Shown: in pieces, positions 1 to 8,450 of the stretch
How positions within the stretch are numbered: the first letter of the stretch is position 1
Layout: every line of letters starts with the position of its first letter
Assembly (NCBI RefSeq): GCF_042926695.1
Contig: NZ_CP170642.1
Span: 1,860,001 to 1,924,000, forward strand
Direction of reading: 5' to 3'
Source: Lonepinella koalarum
GTDB taxonomy: Bacteria > Pseudomonadota > Gammaproteobacteria > Enterobacterales > Pasteurellaceae
Length of the DNA: 64,000 nucleotides
Program-made: the position numbers and the translations under genes
Notes under the pieces: model-generated
What the model was told of the DNA's origin: nothing
Database searches by the model: none
The model's input: the letters and a program-made list of their open reading frames with translations, nothing else

Positions 1-1
1 T

Positions 2-427
2 TTAACAATGGAAAATGCATTATTTAAAAATGCAGGTCGATCATTGGCTATATTAAAAAACTTTGCTGATATTGCGGTGGTGAGTTCTGCCAATAATGAA
101 GCGATTGAAAAAGAGTGGTCGGAATATGATGTTCTTCAATATACCGATTTAGTTTTTGGACAAAATGAAGGTTCAAAAGCACACTGCTTGAAATTGATTA
201 AACAATTAGGTTATAAAAAAGTGTTAATGGTCGGGGATTCCCCAGGGGATTATTCTGCAGCACAAAAAGCAAATACTTATTTTTATCCAATTTTATTTAA
301 TTTTGAAAATGAATCTTGGGATAAATTGGTACTAGAAGCTTTCGGAAAGTTGAAATTTAATTTATTCGATGAAAACTATGCTAATGAATTATTACAAGCA
401 TTCAATCAGAATCTTAATCAACATTAA
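2..427 (+). CDS. HAD-family hydrolase, C-terminal part (cut by window start)
   Basis: The frame is open to the left edge, so this is the 3' part of a longer gene. A Met at position 8 is internal and not a convincing start. The visible part has the late motifs of a HAD phosphatase: a VVSSAN segment (motif II-like Ser), a lysine in GSKAHCL, and MVGDSPGDYSAA (acidic motif near residues 76-81). The N-terminal DxD nucleophile motif must lie outside the window. It ends 18 bp before the GH3 gene with no terminator, so it is probably the upstream member of the hexuronate operon. The substrate, likely a sugar phosphate, is inferred from context only. Confidence 0.75.
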   Translation, partial: LTMENALFKNAGRSLAILKNFADIAVVSSANNEAIEKEWSEYDVLQYTDLVFGQNEGSKAHCLKLIKQLGYKKVLMVGDSPGDYSAAQKANTYFYPILFNFENESWDKLVLEAFGKLKFNLFDENYANELLQAFNQNLNQH

Positions 428-445
428 AATAATAGGAGATAAGAA

Positions 446-2206
446 ATGTCTGTCGATTTAAAAGCCAAACCCTTTTATTTAACGGATGAAGATATTCAAT
501 GGGTAGAAAAAACCATTGCAAATATGAGCCTTGAAGAAAAAATTGGGCAATTATTTGTCAATATGGGCTCAAGCCGTGATGAACAATATTTAAAAGATGT
601 CGTAAATAAATATCATATTGGCGCAGTGCGTTATAACCCTGCAAGCGCTGCTGAAGTGTATGAACAAAACCGTATTTTACAAGAAAATAGCAAAATTCCG
701 TTGTTAATTTCTGCCAATATTGAAGCTGGTGGCAATGGCGCTTGCACAGACGGCACAGAAATTGGCGTGCAAGTGAAAATTGCTTCAACCAATGATCCAA
801 AATGGGCTTATGAAATGGGACGTGTGGGCGGCTTAGAAGCAGCTGCTGTCGGCTGTAACTGGTGTTTTGCCCCGATTGTGGATATTAACTACAACTGGCG
901 TAACCCGATTATATCTAACCGCGCCTTTAGTCAAAATCCTGATCAAGTGTTAGAAATGGCACTTGCCTATATAAAAGGGGTGCAAGAGCACGGCATTTTA
1001 CCTGCGGCAAAACACTTCCCAGGCGACGGCGTTGATGAACGCGATCAACATTTATCATTCAGCATTAACAGCTTTTCTTGCGAAGAATGGGATAAAACTT
1101 TCGGCAAAGTTTATCAAGGTTTAATTGATGCTGGTTTACCCTCTATTATGGCAGGGCATATTCATCAGCCCGCCTATGAAAAACATTTTAATCCAAATTT
1201 AACCGATGAAGAATGTTTACCAGCCACATTATCCAAAGGGCTGATTACCGATTTATTACGTGGGAAATTAGGTTTTAATGGATTAGTGGTAACCGATGCC
1301 AGCCATATGGTTGCAATGACTTCATCAATGAAACGTAGCGAAATGTTACCAACCAGTATTGCCGCAGGTTGTGATCTGTTTTTATTCTTCAACGATCCTG
1401 ATGAAGATTTCCAATATATGTTAGACGGTTATAAAAATGGCATTATTACCGAACAACGTTTAACTGATGCACTAAGTCGTATTTTAGCTTTAAAAGCAAA
1501 ATTAGGTTTACATAAAAAAGCCAAAACCGAAATTCTACAGCCAAAAGAACAAGCACTTGCACAAATTGGTCTGGCTGAAAATAAAGCTATTTTTAGTGAA
1601 GTTGCCGATCGTGCGATTACTTTAGTTAAACATAAACAAGATATTTTCCCAATTACCCCCAATAAATATCCGCGTATTTTATTAGTGGATATTAAAGGTG
1701 TAGAAGGCGGTTTTGGCAAAATGATCGCAGGGAATAATCGAAAAGCAACTGAAGTATTACAAGAACAATTAAGAGAACAAGGTTTTAACGTTGAAATCTT
1801 TAAATCACCGATGGAAAACATTGCCCAAATGTCGGGGGAAGAACAGATTAAAACAATTCGTAGTGTATATGCTGCCAAACGCCCAATTTCAGATTTGGTA
1901 AATAATTATGATTTGATAATCAATGTGGCAAATGTGAATGCCAGCACAGGGCAACGAATTATTTGGCCAGCAAGTAAAGGTACACCTGATATTCCTTTTT
2001 ATGTACACGAAATTCCAACCATTTTTGTTTCGGTACAATGCCCATTCCATTTAGCCGATGTGCCACAAATGAAAACTTATATTAACGCCTATGATTCCAA
2101 ACCAGCCACATTAGCGAAATTAGTGGAAAAACTAATGGGCAAATCGGAATTTAAAGGAATTAGCCCTGTTGATGTTTTCTGTGGGTTTAACGATACACAT
2201 ATCTAA
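446..2206 (+). CDS. Glycoside hydrolase family 3 protein
   Basis: A 586-residue cytoplasmic-looking enzyme with no signal peptide. The N-terminal GH3 barrel holds KHFPGDG near residue 189 and a nearby DERDQH, resembling the His-Asp region of NagZ-type beta-N-acetylhexosaminidases. VVTDAS places the expected nucleophile Asp near residue 284. A C-terminal GH3-like domain follows from about residue 370. A good Shine-Dalgarno (AGGAG) precedes the ATG. It is followed 16 bp later by a GPH symporter and then uxaC, so it probably hydrolyses an imported uronide or glycosaminoglycan-derived oligosaccharide to release hexuronate. That specificity is inference. Other GH3 activities (beta-glucosidase, hexosaminidase) remain possible. 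Confidence 0.85.
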   Translation: MSVDLKAKPFYLTDEDIQWVEKTIANMSLEEKIGQLFVNMGSSRDEQYLKDVVNKYHIGAVRYNPASAAEVYEQNRILQENSKIPLLISANIEAGGNGACTDGTEIGVQVKIASTNDPKWAYEMGRVGGLEAAAVGCNWCFAPIVDINYNWRNPIISNRAFSQNPDQVLEMALAYIKGVQEHGILPAAKHFPGDGVDERDQHLSFSINSFSCEEWDKTFGKVYQGLIDAGLPSIMAGHIHQPAYEKHFNPNLTDEECLPATLSKGLITDLLRGKLGFNGLVVTDASHMVAMTSSMKRSEMLPTSIAAGCDLFLFFNDPDEDFQYMLDGYKNGIITEQRLTDALSRILALKAKLGLHKKAKTEILQPKEQALAQIGLAENKAIFSEVADRAITLVKHKQDIFPITPNKYPRILLVDIKGVEGGFGKMIAGNNRKATEVLQEQLREQGFNVEIFKSPMENIAQMSGEEQIKTIRSVYAAKRPISDLVNNYDLIINVANVNASTGQRIIWPASKGTPDIPFYVHEIPTIFVSVQCPFHLADVPQMKTYINAYDSKPATLAKLVEKLMGKSEFKGISPVDVFCGFNDTHI

Positions 2207-2222
2207 TTTATAGGAGCTTTAT

Positions 2223-3647
2223 ATGCGTTTTAATAATGGCAATAGAGAATTTGGCTTAATAGATAAAATTGCTTATCTGTGTGGTGATTTAGCCAATGAT
2301 TTAACTTTTATTATGGCAGCATTTTTCTTAATGCTATTTTATACTAATGTGCTTGAAATTCCTGGTTATGTAGTGGGTTTATTATTTTTAAGTGCGCGAG
2401 TTATTGATGCATTTACCGATATTGGTATGGGACGTTTATTAGATACATCAAAAGCAGGTAAAGATGGGCGTTTTAGAACATGGATTAAACGTGCATCACC
2501 TTTTGTTTGTATTACTGGTTTTTTAATGTTTGTTTATGTCGTTAAAGATTGGGCGTATCCACTAAAATTAGCGTATGTGGTTGTAACTTATATTTTATGG
2601 GGCAGTTTTTCTTACACCGCAGTAAATATTCCTTATGGATCAATGGCAACCGTTATTAGTGCTAAACCTGAAGATCGCGCAGCATTATCTGGATTTAGAG
2701 CAATTGGTGCAAATATTGCCATTTTATTGATAACCTCTATTGTGCCATTACTTATTTATAAAGAAATTGATGGTAAACAGGTTATTCAGCCAGAAATGTT
2801 TACTGTTATTATGGCGGTCTTTACGATTTTAGCTTTTATTCTCTACCAAATTTGTTATCGTTTTACGATTGAAAGAATTAAATTACCGGATACAGAGCGT
2901 CAACATAGCAAACAAAGTTGTGTAAAAGATGTTACGAGTATTTTTTCAGGGATTAAAAGCAATCGTCCATTACAGATTTTTATTCTTGTCGCTATTATTT
3001 TACTGCTCTCTAGTTTATCTACAGGCACATTAAATCCTTATTTATATATTGATTATTTTAATAATAAACTTGGTTTATCGATTGGTGGTATTATTCCTGT
3101 TGCCTGCACGTTTGCCATGGTGCCTTTTGCACCAATGTTAGTAAAACGTTTTGGTAAAAAAGAGTCCGCTGCGGTGGGAATGCTGATTACTAGTGTTATT
3201 TATTTTGCCCTGTTTATTTTACGTGTAGAAAATTTATGGGCTTATCTTGTCTTGATTACAATTGCTGCCTTAACCTTTAACTATTTTATGATTATTATTT
3301 GGGCGTTTATCGCAGATATTATCGATAATCAATATTTAAAAAGTAATGTGCGTGAAGATGGCACAATCTATTCTGTTTATTCCTTTGCACGTAAACTGGG
3401 ACAAGCACTGGCTGGCGGTTTAGGCGGTTTTGTATTAAGTTTTGTCGGCTATACCGCAAATGTACCTAAACAATCCCCTGAAACATTAGAGCATATTTAT
3501 AATGTTGCCACGCTTATTCCTGCTATTTCAGCCTTGTTGATTTTTATTATATTGCAATATTGGTATCCATTATCTAAATCGATGGTTGAAAAAAATATGA
3601 GTGAACTGGCAATGCGTACATTACAACCCAATCAAAATAATCAATAA
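2223..3647 (+). CDS. GPH-family sugar/glucuronide:cation symporter
   Basis: A 474-residue integral membrane protein with about twelve hydrophobic segments, of the glycoside-pentoside-hexuronide (GPH) MFS family, like UidB, YicJ and MelB. Family traits include an early SARVIDAFTDIGMGRLLD segment (cation/sugar-site region after TM2, around residues 58-75) and VNIPYGSMATVIS. It sits between the GH3 and uxaC genes, 16 bp after one and 11 bp before the other, so one mRNA is likely. It probably imports a glucuronide or uronic-acid disaccharide across the inner membrane. Substrate is inferred from neighbours. Confidence 0.87.
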   Translation: MRFNNGNREFGLIDKIAYLCGDLANDLTFIMAAFFLMLFYTNVLEIPGYVVGLLFLSARVIDAFTDIGMGRLLDTSKAGKDGRFRTWIKRASPFVCITGFLMFVYVVKDWAYPLKLAYVVVTYILWGSFSYTAVNIPYGSMATVISAKPEDRAALSGFRAIGANIAILLITSIVPLLIYKEIDGKQVIQPEMFTVIMAVFTILAFILYQICYRFTIERIKLPDTERQHSKQSCVKDVTSIFSGIKSNRPLQIFILVAIILLLSSLSTGTLNPYLYIDYFNNKLGLSIGGIIPVACTFAMVPFAPMLVKRFGKKESAAVGMLITSVIYFALFILRVENLWAYLVLITIAALTFNYFMIIIWAFIADIIDNQYLKSNVREDGTIYSVYSFARKLGQALAGGLGGFVLSFVGYTANVPKQSPETLEHIYNVATLIPAISALLIFIILQYWYPLSKSMVEKNMSELAMRTLQPNQNNQ

Positions 3648-3658
3648 GGAAAAATAAA

Positions 3659-5062
3659 ATGAAAACCTTTATGAACGAAGATTTTTTATTATCCACTGAT
3701 ACAGCCAAACGCTTATATCACGATTATGCTAAAAATCAGCCAATTTATGATTACCACTGCCATTTATCGCCAAAAGAAATTGCTGAGAATCGCCAATTTA
3801 ATAATCTAGCGGAAATTTGGCTAGAAGGGGATCATTATAAATGGCGTGCATTGCGTACTGCAGGCGTTGATGAATGTTTTATTACAGGCAATGCCAGCCC
3901 TTATGAAAAATATCAAGCGTGGGCGAAAACCGTTCCACTTTGTATTGGCAATCCCATTTATCACTGGACGCATTTAGAACTGCGCCGTCCGTTTGGCGTT
4001 AGTAATACCTTATTTAATCCGCAAAATGCCGAAAAAATTTGGGCGCACTGTAATGAGTTATTACAACAACCTGAATTTTCAACGCGCGGTATTATGCGCC
4101 AAATGAATGTAAAAATGGTCGGCACAACAGACGATCCGATTGATGGTTTGGCATACCACAAACAGATTGCGCTCGATCCGACTTTCGATGTGGAAGTAAC
4201 ACCAAGCTGGCGACCAGATAAAGTATTTAAAATCGATTTGCCACAGTTTGCCGACTATATCGAAAAATTAGGCGAACTGACTAATATTGAGATTCGACGT
4301 TTTGCTGATTTGCAGCAAGCCTTATTACAACGCTTGGATCATTTCGATCAACACGGTTGTAAATCTGCCGATCACGGCATTGAAGTGGTGCGTTTTGCGC
4401 CAATTCCTGATGAAAAAGTATTAGATCAAATTTTGCAAAATGGTTTGAAAAAATCGGCGCACACTGAGCTTGAAATTGCCCAATTTAGCAGCGCAATTTT
4501 GGTTTGGTTAGGCAAACAGTATCACGCGCGTAACTGGGTGATGCAATATCACATTGGTGCAATTCGCAATACGAATAGCCGAATGTTCCGTTTATTAGGC
4601 GCTGACAGTGGTTATGATTCCATTGGTGATCGCATTTTCGCTGAACCTTTGGCTAAATTGCTTGATGCGATGGATCAAACCGATCAGCTACCGAAAACCA
4701 TTTTATATTGCCTAAATCCACGGGATAACGAAATGATCGCAAGCCTAATTGGCAACTTCCAAGGCGGTGGTATTGCAGGCAAAATTCAATTTGGATCTGG
4801 CTGGTGGTTTAATGATCAGAAAGACGGTATGGAACGCCAGCTGCAACAACTTTCGCAACTCGGTTTACTCAGCCAATTTGTCGGAATGCTGACCGATTCA
4901 CGCAGCTTCTTATCTTATACTCGCCACGAATATTTCCGTCGTATTCTATGCGAAATGCTCGGAAATTGGGTTGAAAATGGCGAAGCACCGAATGATTTAG
5001 CATTACTTGGCAATATGGTAAAAAATATTTGCTTTAATAATGCAAAAAATTATTTCAAATAA
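3659..5062 (+). CDS. uxaC: Glucuronate (uronate) isomerase
   Basis: 467 residues, the usual length of UxaC, an amidohydrolase-fold enzyme converting D-glucuronate to D-fructuronate and D-galacturonate to D-tagaturonate. The metal-binding HxH is at H33/H35 in YDYHCHL. The conserved MVGTTDDP, AIRNTNSRMFRLLGADSGYDSI and GSGWWFND segments are present. An AAGGAAAA ribosome site precedes the ATG. It is central to the operon, and its product would pass through uxuA/uxuB and kdgK (not in the window, perhaps upstream) to KDPG, cleaved by eda downstream. Confidence 0.97.
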   Translation: MKTFMNEDFLLSTDTAKRLYHDYAKNQPIYDYHCHLSPKEIAENRQFNNLAEIWLEGDHYKWRALRTAGVDECFITGNASPYEKYQAWAKTVPLCIGNPIYHWTHLELRRPFGVSNTLFNPQNAEKIWAHCNELLQQPEFSTRGIMRQMNVKMVGTTDDPIDGLAYHKQIALDPTFDVEVTPSWRPDKVFKIDLPQFADYIEKLGELTNIEIRRFADLQQALLQRLDHFDQHGCKSADHGIEVVRFAPIPDEKVLDQILQNGLKKSAHTELEIAQFSSAILVWLGKQYHARNWVMQYHIGAIRNTNSRMFRLLGADSGYDSIGDRIFAEPLAKLLDAMDQTDQLPKTILYCLNPRDNEMIASLIGNFQGGGIAGKIQFGSGWWFNDQKDGMERQLQQLSQLGLLSQFVGMLTDSRSFLSYTRHEYFRRILCEMLGNWVENGEAPNDLALLGNMVKNICFNNAKNYFK

Positions 5063-5067
5063 AGGTC

Positions 5068-6210
5068 ATGAATATGAAAAAGACATTTACTATTTTTTTT
5101 AGCATTGTATTAGTGAGTCCTTCTGTTTTAGCGTGGAATGTTATTGATAATAAAGAGACAGGTACTAGATTTGATATTTATGGTGGCTTGAGTTTAAGTT
5201 ATATTACGACTTCAACAAAAACAAGTAATGCAGCAACGGATATTCGTACCAAAACCCATTATCATACACCTGTGCAAAATGATAGCACGCGTATCTATAT
5301 GAATCTTCAACAATCAGTCGGTGGTGATTATTACTTACGCCTTCACAATCAATTGCGTTTTGGCTCTACAACAGGTTATGCACATCATCATCGACATAAT
5401 TTTGGTAAATTGTATTCTCATACTTTTTTTGGTGGATTTGGTCATAAAATATATGGTGAATTTACTTATGGTAATCAGAATGTATTTACTGATTATATAA
5501 AACAAACTGATAAAGCCAATACACATTCTATTGCGGACGGTTTACAACGTTCAGTTGAACGTAAAGTTTTCCAGTATGTTAATAAAGGTGCAATTAAAGG
5601 TTTAGAATTTGGTGCATATTATGGTGGAGCAGAATCACTTTCTGTTTTTCAAACAAAATTGGCGAATAAGCGTAAAAATGTTTGGGGTTTAGGTGTTATT
5701 CATAAACAACAAATTGATGATCGTCAAAAATATGTGTTAGCTGTTGGTTTTAGCCAAATGCGTAATCACGTTACCAATACTGATCGTACTGGGCGTACTA
5801 CAATTTATAGTATGGGGTCATCTTATAGTTATGATAAAACCACTATCGCATTCGATTTAGATCAACGTCTTACCAAATCAATTAAATCTTTAACAGAAGA
5901 TCGCACCGAAACTGAAGCACGTTTTTTAATTTGGCAAGATCTCACGCCACAATGGGCAATTTATTCTCAATATATGGATACCCATAACAAAGTGAAACAT
6001 TTGCTAAATGATGCACCAACCTATAAAGGCAAAGTAAAAAAATTTAAAATAGGAACAGAATATTATATTATTCCTAAATATGTTCGTGTTGCATTAGAAT
6101 GGCAAACTATTCGAACAAAAACTTACGAGCCTTCAACCGCAAATTCAAGCAGTGAATATAAGCGTACTCGAGAAAATGCAACTATTTTAGGACTTCGGAT
6201 AATTTACTAA
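5068..6210 (+). CDS. Porin-like outer membrane beta-barrel protein
   Basis: 380 residues with a signal peptide (cleavage probably after SVLA, near residue 22) and alternating polar/hydrophobic strands ending in aromatic Tyr (LGLRIIY), typical of outer membrane barrels of the Gram-negative porin / OmpP2-OmpL class. Repeated strand-like segments such as GEFTYGNQNVF and EYYIIPKYVRVALEW support this. It lies 5 bp after uxaC and 18 bp before eda, so it is probably an operon-specific outer membrane channel for the uronide or oligosaccharide. It shows no obvious close match to KdgM. The substrate is inference from context. Confidence 0.8.
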   Translation: MNMKKTFTIFFSIVLVSPSVLAWNVIDNKETGTRFDIYGGLSLSYITTSTKTSNAATDIRTKTHYHTPVQNDSTRIYMNLQQSVGGDYYLRLHNQLRFGSTTGYAHHHRHNFGKLYSHTFFGGFGHKIYGEFTYGNQNVFTDYIKQTDKANTHSIADGLQRSVERKVFQYVNKGAIKGLEFGAYYGGAESLSVFQTKLANKRKNVWGLGVIHKQQIDDRQKYVLAVGFSQMRNHVTNTDRTGRTTIYSMGSSYSYDKTTIAFDLDQRLTKSIKSLTEDRTETEARFLIWQDLTPQWAIYSQYMDTHNKVKHLLNDAPTYKGKVKKFKIGTEYYIIPKYVRVALEWQTIRTKTYEPSTANSSSEYKRTRENATILGLRIIY

Positions 6211-6228
6211 TTTCATTAAGGAAAAACA

Positions 6229-6867
6229 ATGTTATACACTACCGAACAAATTATTGAAAAATTAAAAACACTAAAAGTCGTCCCTGTTATCGCCGTGGAT
6301 GATGCACAAGATAGTTTACCACTTGTCAAGGCCTTGTCTGACAATGGCTTGCCTGTGGCAGAAATCACATTCCGCTCGGCAGCAGCGGAAGAATCTATTC
6401 GATTGGTGCGTCAGCATTTTCCTGATGTGTTAATTTTAGCAGGTACTGTGTTGACCGCAGAACAAGTGGTCGCTGCTAAGAACGCAGGAGCAGATGCCAT
6501 TGTTACTCCAGGATTTAACCCAAAAATTGTACAACTCTGTCAAGATCTAGGTTTGCCAATTACCCCCGGAGTGAATAATCCAATGTCCATTGAAGCTGCA
6601 TTAGAATTTGGTATCACCGCAGTAAAATTTTTTCCAGCAGAAGCCAGCGGTGGGGTGAAAATGATTAAAGCCTTACTTGGTCCTTACGGCAATTTGCAAA
6701 TTATGCCAACAGGGGGAATTTCACCGACCAATATTAAAGACTATCTAGCCATTTCAAATGTGGTTGCTTGTGGTGGATCTTGGTTTGTAGAAAAAGCCTT
6801 GATCAAGCAGAAAAAGTGGGATGAGATTGGGCGGTTGACGAAGGAAGTTGTAGAGTTGGTAAAATAA
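6229..6867 (+). CDS. eda: KDPG/KHG aldolase
   Basis: 212 residues. Cleaves 2-keto-3-deoxy-6-phosphogluconate to pyruvate and glyceraldehyde-3-phosphate, the last step of the hexuronate route. The catalytic Glu is E45 (PVAEITFR) and the Schiff-base Lys is K133 (AVKFFPAEASGG), matching the known E. coli positions. The phosphate-site PTGGI loop is present. It has a strong AAGGA site 18 bp after the porin gene and is the last gene of the operon, followed by a hairpin terminator. Confidence 0.97.
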   Translation: MLYTTEQIIEKLKTLKVVPVIAVDDAQDSLPLVKALSDNGLPVAEITFRSAAAEESIRLVRQHFPDVLILAGTVLTAEQVVAAKNAGADAIVTPGFNPKIVQLCQDLGLPITPGVNNPMSIEAALEFGITAVKFFPAEASGGVKMIKALLGPYGNLQIMPTGGISPTNIKDYLAISNVVACGGSWFVEKALIKQKKWDEIGRLTKEVVELVK

Positions 6868-6878
6868 TAGTTTGGATT

Positions 6879-6914
6879 GCGGTGAAAAATATTTGTTTTT
6901 TTCACCGCGGTTTT
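6879..6914 (+). terminator. Rho-independent terminator of the hexuronate operon
   Basis: GCGGTGAAAAA (6879-6889) pairs with TTTTTTCACCGC (6897-6908) and is followed by a T-rich stretch. It lies 12 bp after the eda stop and may act for both eda and the converging mnmA. Confidence 0.8.
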
Positions 6915-6939
6915 ATTGATTATTTAACTTGTGTTTCAA

Positions 6940-8070
6940 TCACCCCCCCCCCAGACAAATTTCTCCTTGATAAAATACCGCACTTTGTCCTGGGGTGACG
7001 GCGATTTGTGGCTCGTCAAATATCACTCGAATATTATCATCGTTGATGGGGATAATTTTGCAAGGAATATCGCTTTGACGATAGCGAGTTTTTACTGTGC
7101 AACGTAACGGTTGGCGGATAGGTTGGCGATCTACCCAATGTAGTTGGCTGGCAGTCAAACCCATGGAAAGCAGGGCGGAATTATCATGTCCCTGAGCCAC
7201 GATCAATACATTGTTAATTAAGTCTTTTTCAACCACGTAGAAAGGATCTTCGCTTAATCCTTGTACACCGCCAATTCCTAAGCCTTTGCGTTGTCCTAAG
7301 GTGTGATACATTAACCCATCGTGATGACCGACTAACTTACCGTCCACTGTACGAATTTCACCAGGTTGAGCAGGCAAATAACGAGCTAAGAAATCTTTGA
7401 ATTTGCGTTCGCCGATAAAACAAATGCCAGTAGAATCTTTTTTCTTCGCGGTGACTAAGCCGAGATCTTCCGCTATAGCTCGTACAATTGGTTTTTCAAT
7501 ATCACCAACTGGGAACAGGCTTTGTCCAACTTGTTGATAGCTTAAGGTATAAAGGAAATAGCTTTGATCTTTATTGCTATCTAAACCACGTAATAATTGA
7601 GCATGCTCATCATCACCTGAACGGCGAACATAATGCCCTGTAGCGATATAATCTGCACCTAGGTCTTCTGCCGCATATTCTAAAAAGGCTTTGAATTTAA
7701 TTTCTTTGTTGCACAAAATATCAGGATTTGGCGTGCGACCAGCTTTATATTCAGTTAAGAAATGTTCGAACACATTATCCCAATATTCCGCTGCAAAATT
7801 GATTTTATGTAAGTGAATACCTAGTTTATCGCAAACTGCTTGTGCATCGGCTAGATCGGCTGTAGCAGTACAGTAGTCGGTATCATCATCTTCTTCCCAG
7901 TTTTTCATAAACAAGCCTTCCACTTGGTAGCCTTGTTGTTGTAGGATAAAGGCGGATACGGAAGAATCTACGCCACCTGACATACCCACGATGACTTTTT
8001 TGCTTTGGTTGTAAGTGAGCTGATCGGCAGTGAGTGGCGGAAAATGTGTGTTGTAAGTGATCGATTGCAT
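6940..8070 (-). CDS. mnmA: tRNA-specific 2-thiouridylase MnmA
   Basis: Adds sulfur to U34 of tRNA-Lys, -Glu and -Gln. The PP-loop SGGVDSS lies close to the N terminus, and the two catalytic Cys are in NPDILCNKEI and STGICFIG. I prefer the ATG at 8070 (MQSITYNTHF) over a GTG at 8097, which lies inside an intergenic hairpin repeat. The reading frame ends in a run of ten G (coding strand, 6943-6952) as CLGGG-stop. With one more G it would continue VIETQVK and stop at 6920, which resembles the E. coli tail LGGGIIEQ. The annotated end is therefore probably a one-base slip or indel. Confidence 0.95.
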   Translation of the reverse strand: MQSITYNTHFPPLTADQLTYNQSKKVIVGMSGGVDSSVSAFILQQQGYQVEGLFMKNWEEDDDTDYCTATADLADAQAVCDKLGIHLHKINFAAEYWDNVFEHFLTEYKAGRTPNPDILCNKEIKFKAFLEYAAEDLGADYIATGHYVRRSGDDEHAQLLRGLDSNKDQSYFLYTLSYQQVGQSLFPVGDIEKPIVRAIAEDLGLVTAKKKDSTGICFIGERKFKDFLARYLPAQPGEIRTVDGKLVGHHDGLMYHTLGQRKGLGIGGVQGLSEDPFYVVEKDLINNVLIVAQGHDNSALLSMGLTASQLHWVDRQPIRQPLRCTVKTRYRQSDIPCKIIPINDDNIRVIFDEPQIAVTPGQSAVFYQGEICLGGG

Positions 8071-8084
8071 AATTTTGTTCTCTT

Positions 8085-8195
8085 CCCCCATACTCACGTA
8101 TGGGGTTAAACATGGTGACGCTACTCCGTAGCTGGTCTAAAGATGCAAAGCATCATGATTTGCGTATCCCCGTATGGCTAATACGGAGCAGTAAT
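8085..8195 (-). repeat. Intergenic multi-hairpin repeat, copy 1
   Basis: The DNA between nqrM and mnmA is a chain of small inverted repeats: CCCCATAC/GTATGGGG (8086-8105), GCTACTCCGTAGC-like, GATGCAAAGCATC, then GTATCC/CCGTATGG. Its middle part (ATGGTGACGCTACTCCGTAGCT) recurs inverted at 9561-9595, between apbE and nqrF. No coding signal is seen. Confidence 0.65.
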
Positions 8196-8437
8196 TATTT
8201 TACTTCATAAAAGGCAGGTTTAGTAAACCGTTCTAATTCTTTCGGATCTGCATCCCCTTTGGCAACTTTGTTTTTCAAGTCGTCACAAGGTTCGTCACAG
8301 TCACAAACTTTTTTCATCCCTAACGATGAAATGCCCCCACAGCTCCCTTGAATAGATTTACGTTTGACAATATAACCCAACGCCATACCAAAAATAACTA
8401 GCATAAAAATGCCAAAGGTCACTAAAAAAACTTGCAT
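8195..8437 (-). CDS. nqrM: Na+-NQR maturation factor NqrM
   Basis: 80 residues: one N-terminal membrane helix (about residues 3-24) followed by a soluble part with conserved cysteines, C33 in GSCGG and the KKVCDCDEPCDDL cluster. This is the pattern of NqrM (formerly DUF539), thought to deliver iron for the Cys-ligated Fe centre between NqrD and NqrE. It lies 13 bp after apbE, downstream of nqrABCDEF, the usual place for it. Confidence 0.92.
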   Translation of the reverse strand: MQVFLVTFGIFMLVIFGMALGYIVKRKSIQGSCGGISSLGMKKVCDCDEPCDDLKNKVAKGDADPKELERFTKPAFYEVK

Positions 8438-8450
8438 AATATCTCCTTAA

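Noticed and set aside
8070..8097. Longer mnmA start (GTG at 8097)
   Set aside because: It lies in a hairpin repeat and the added residues do not look like the family; the ATG at 8070 is preferred.
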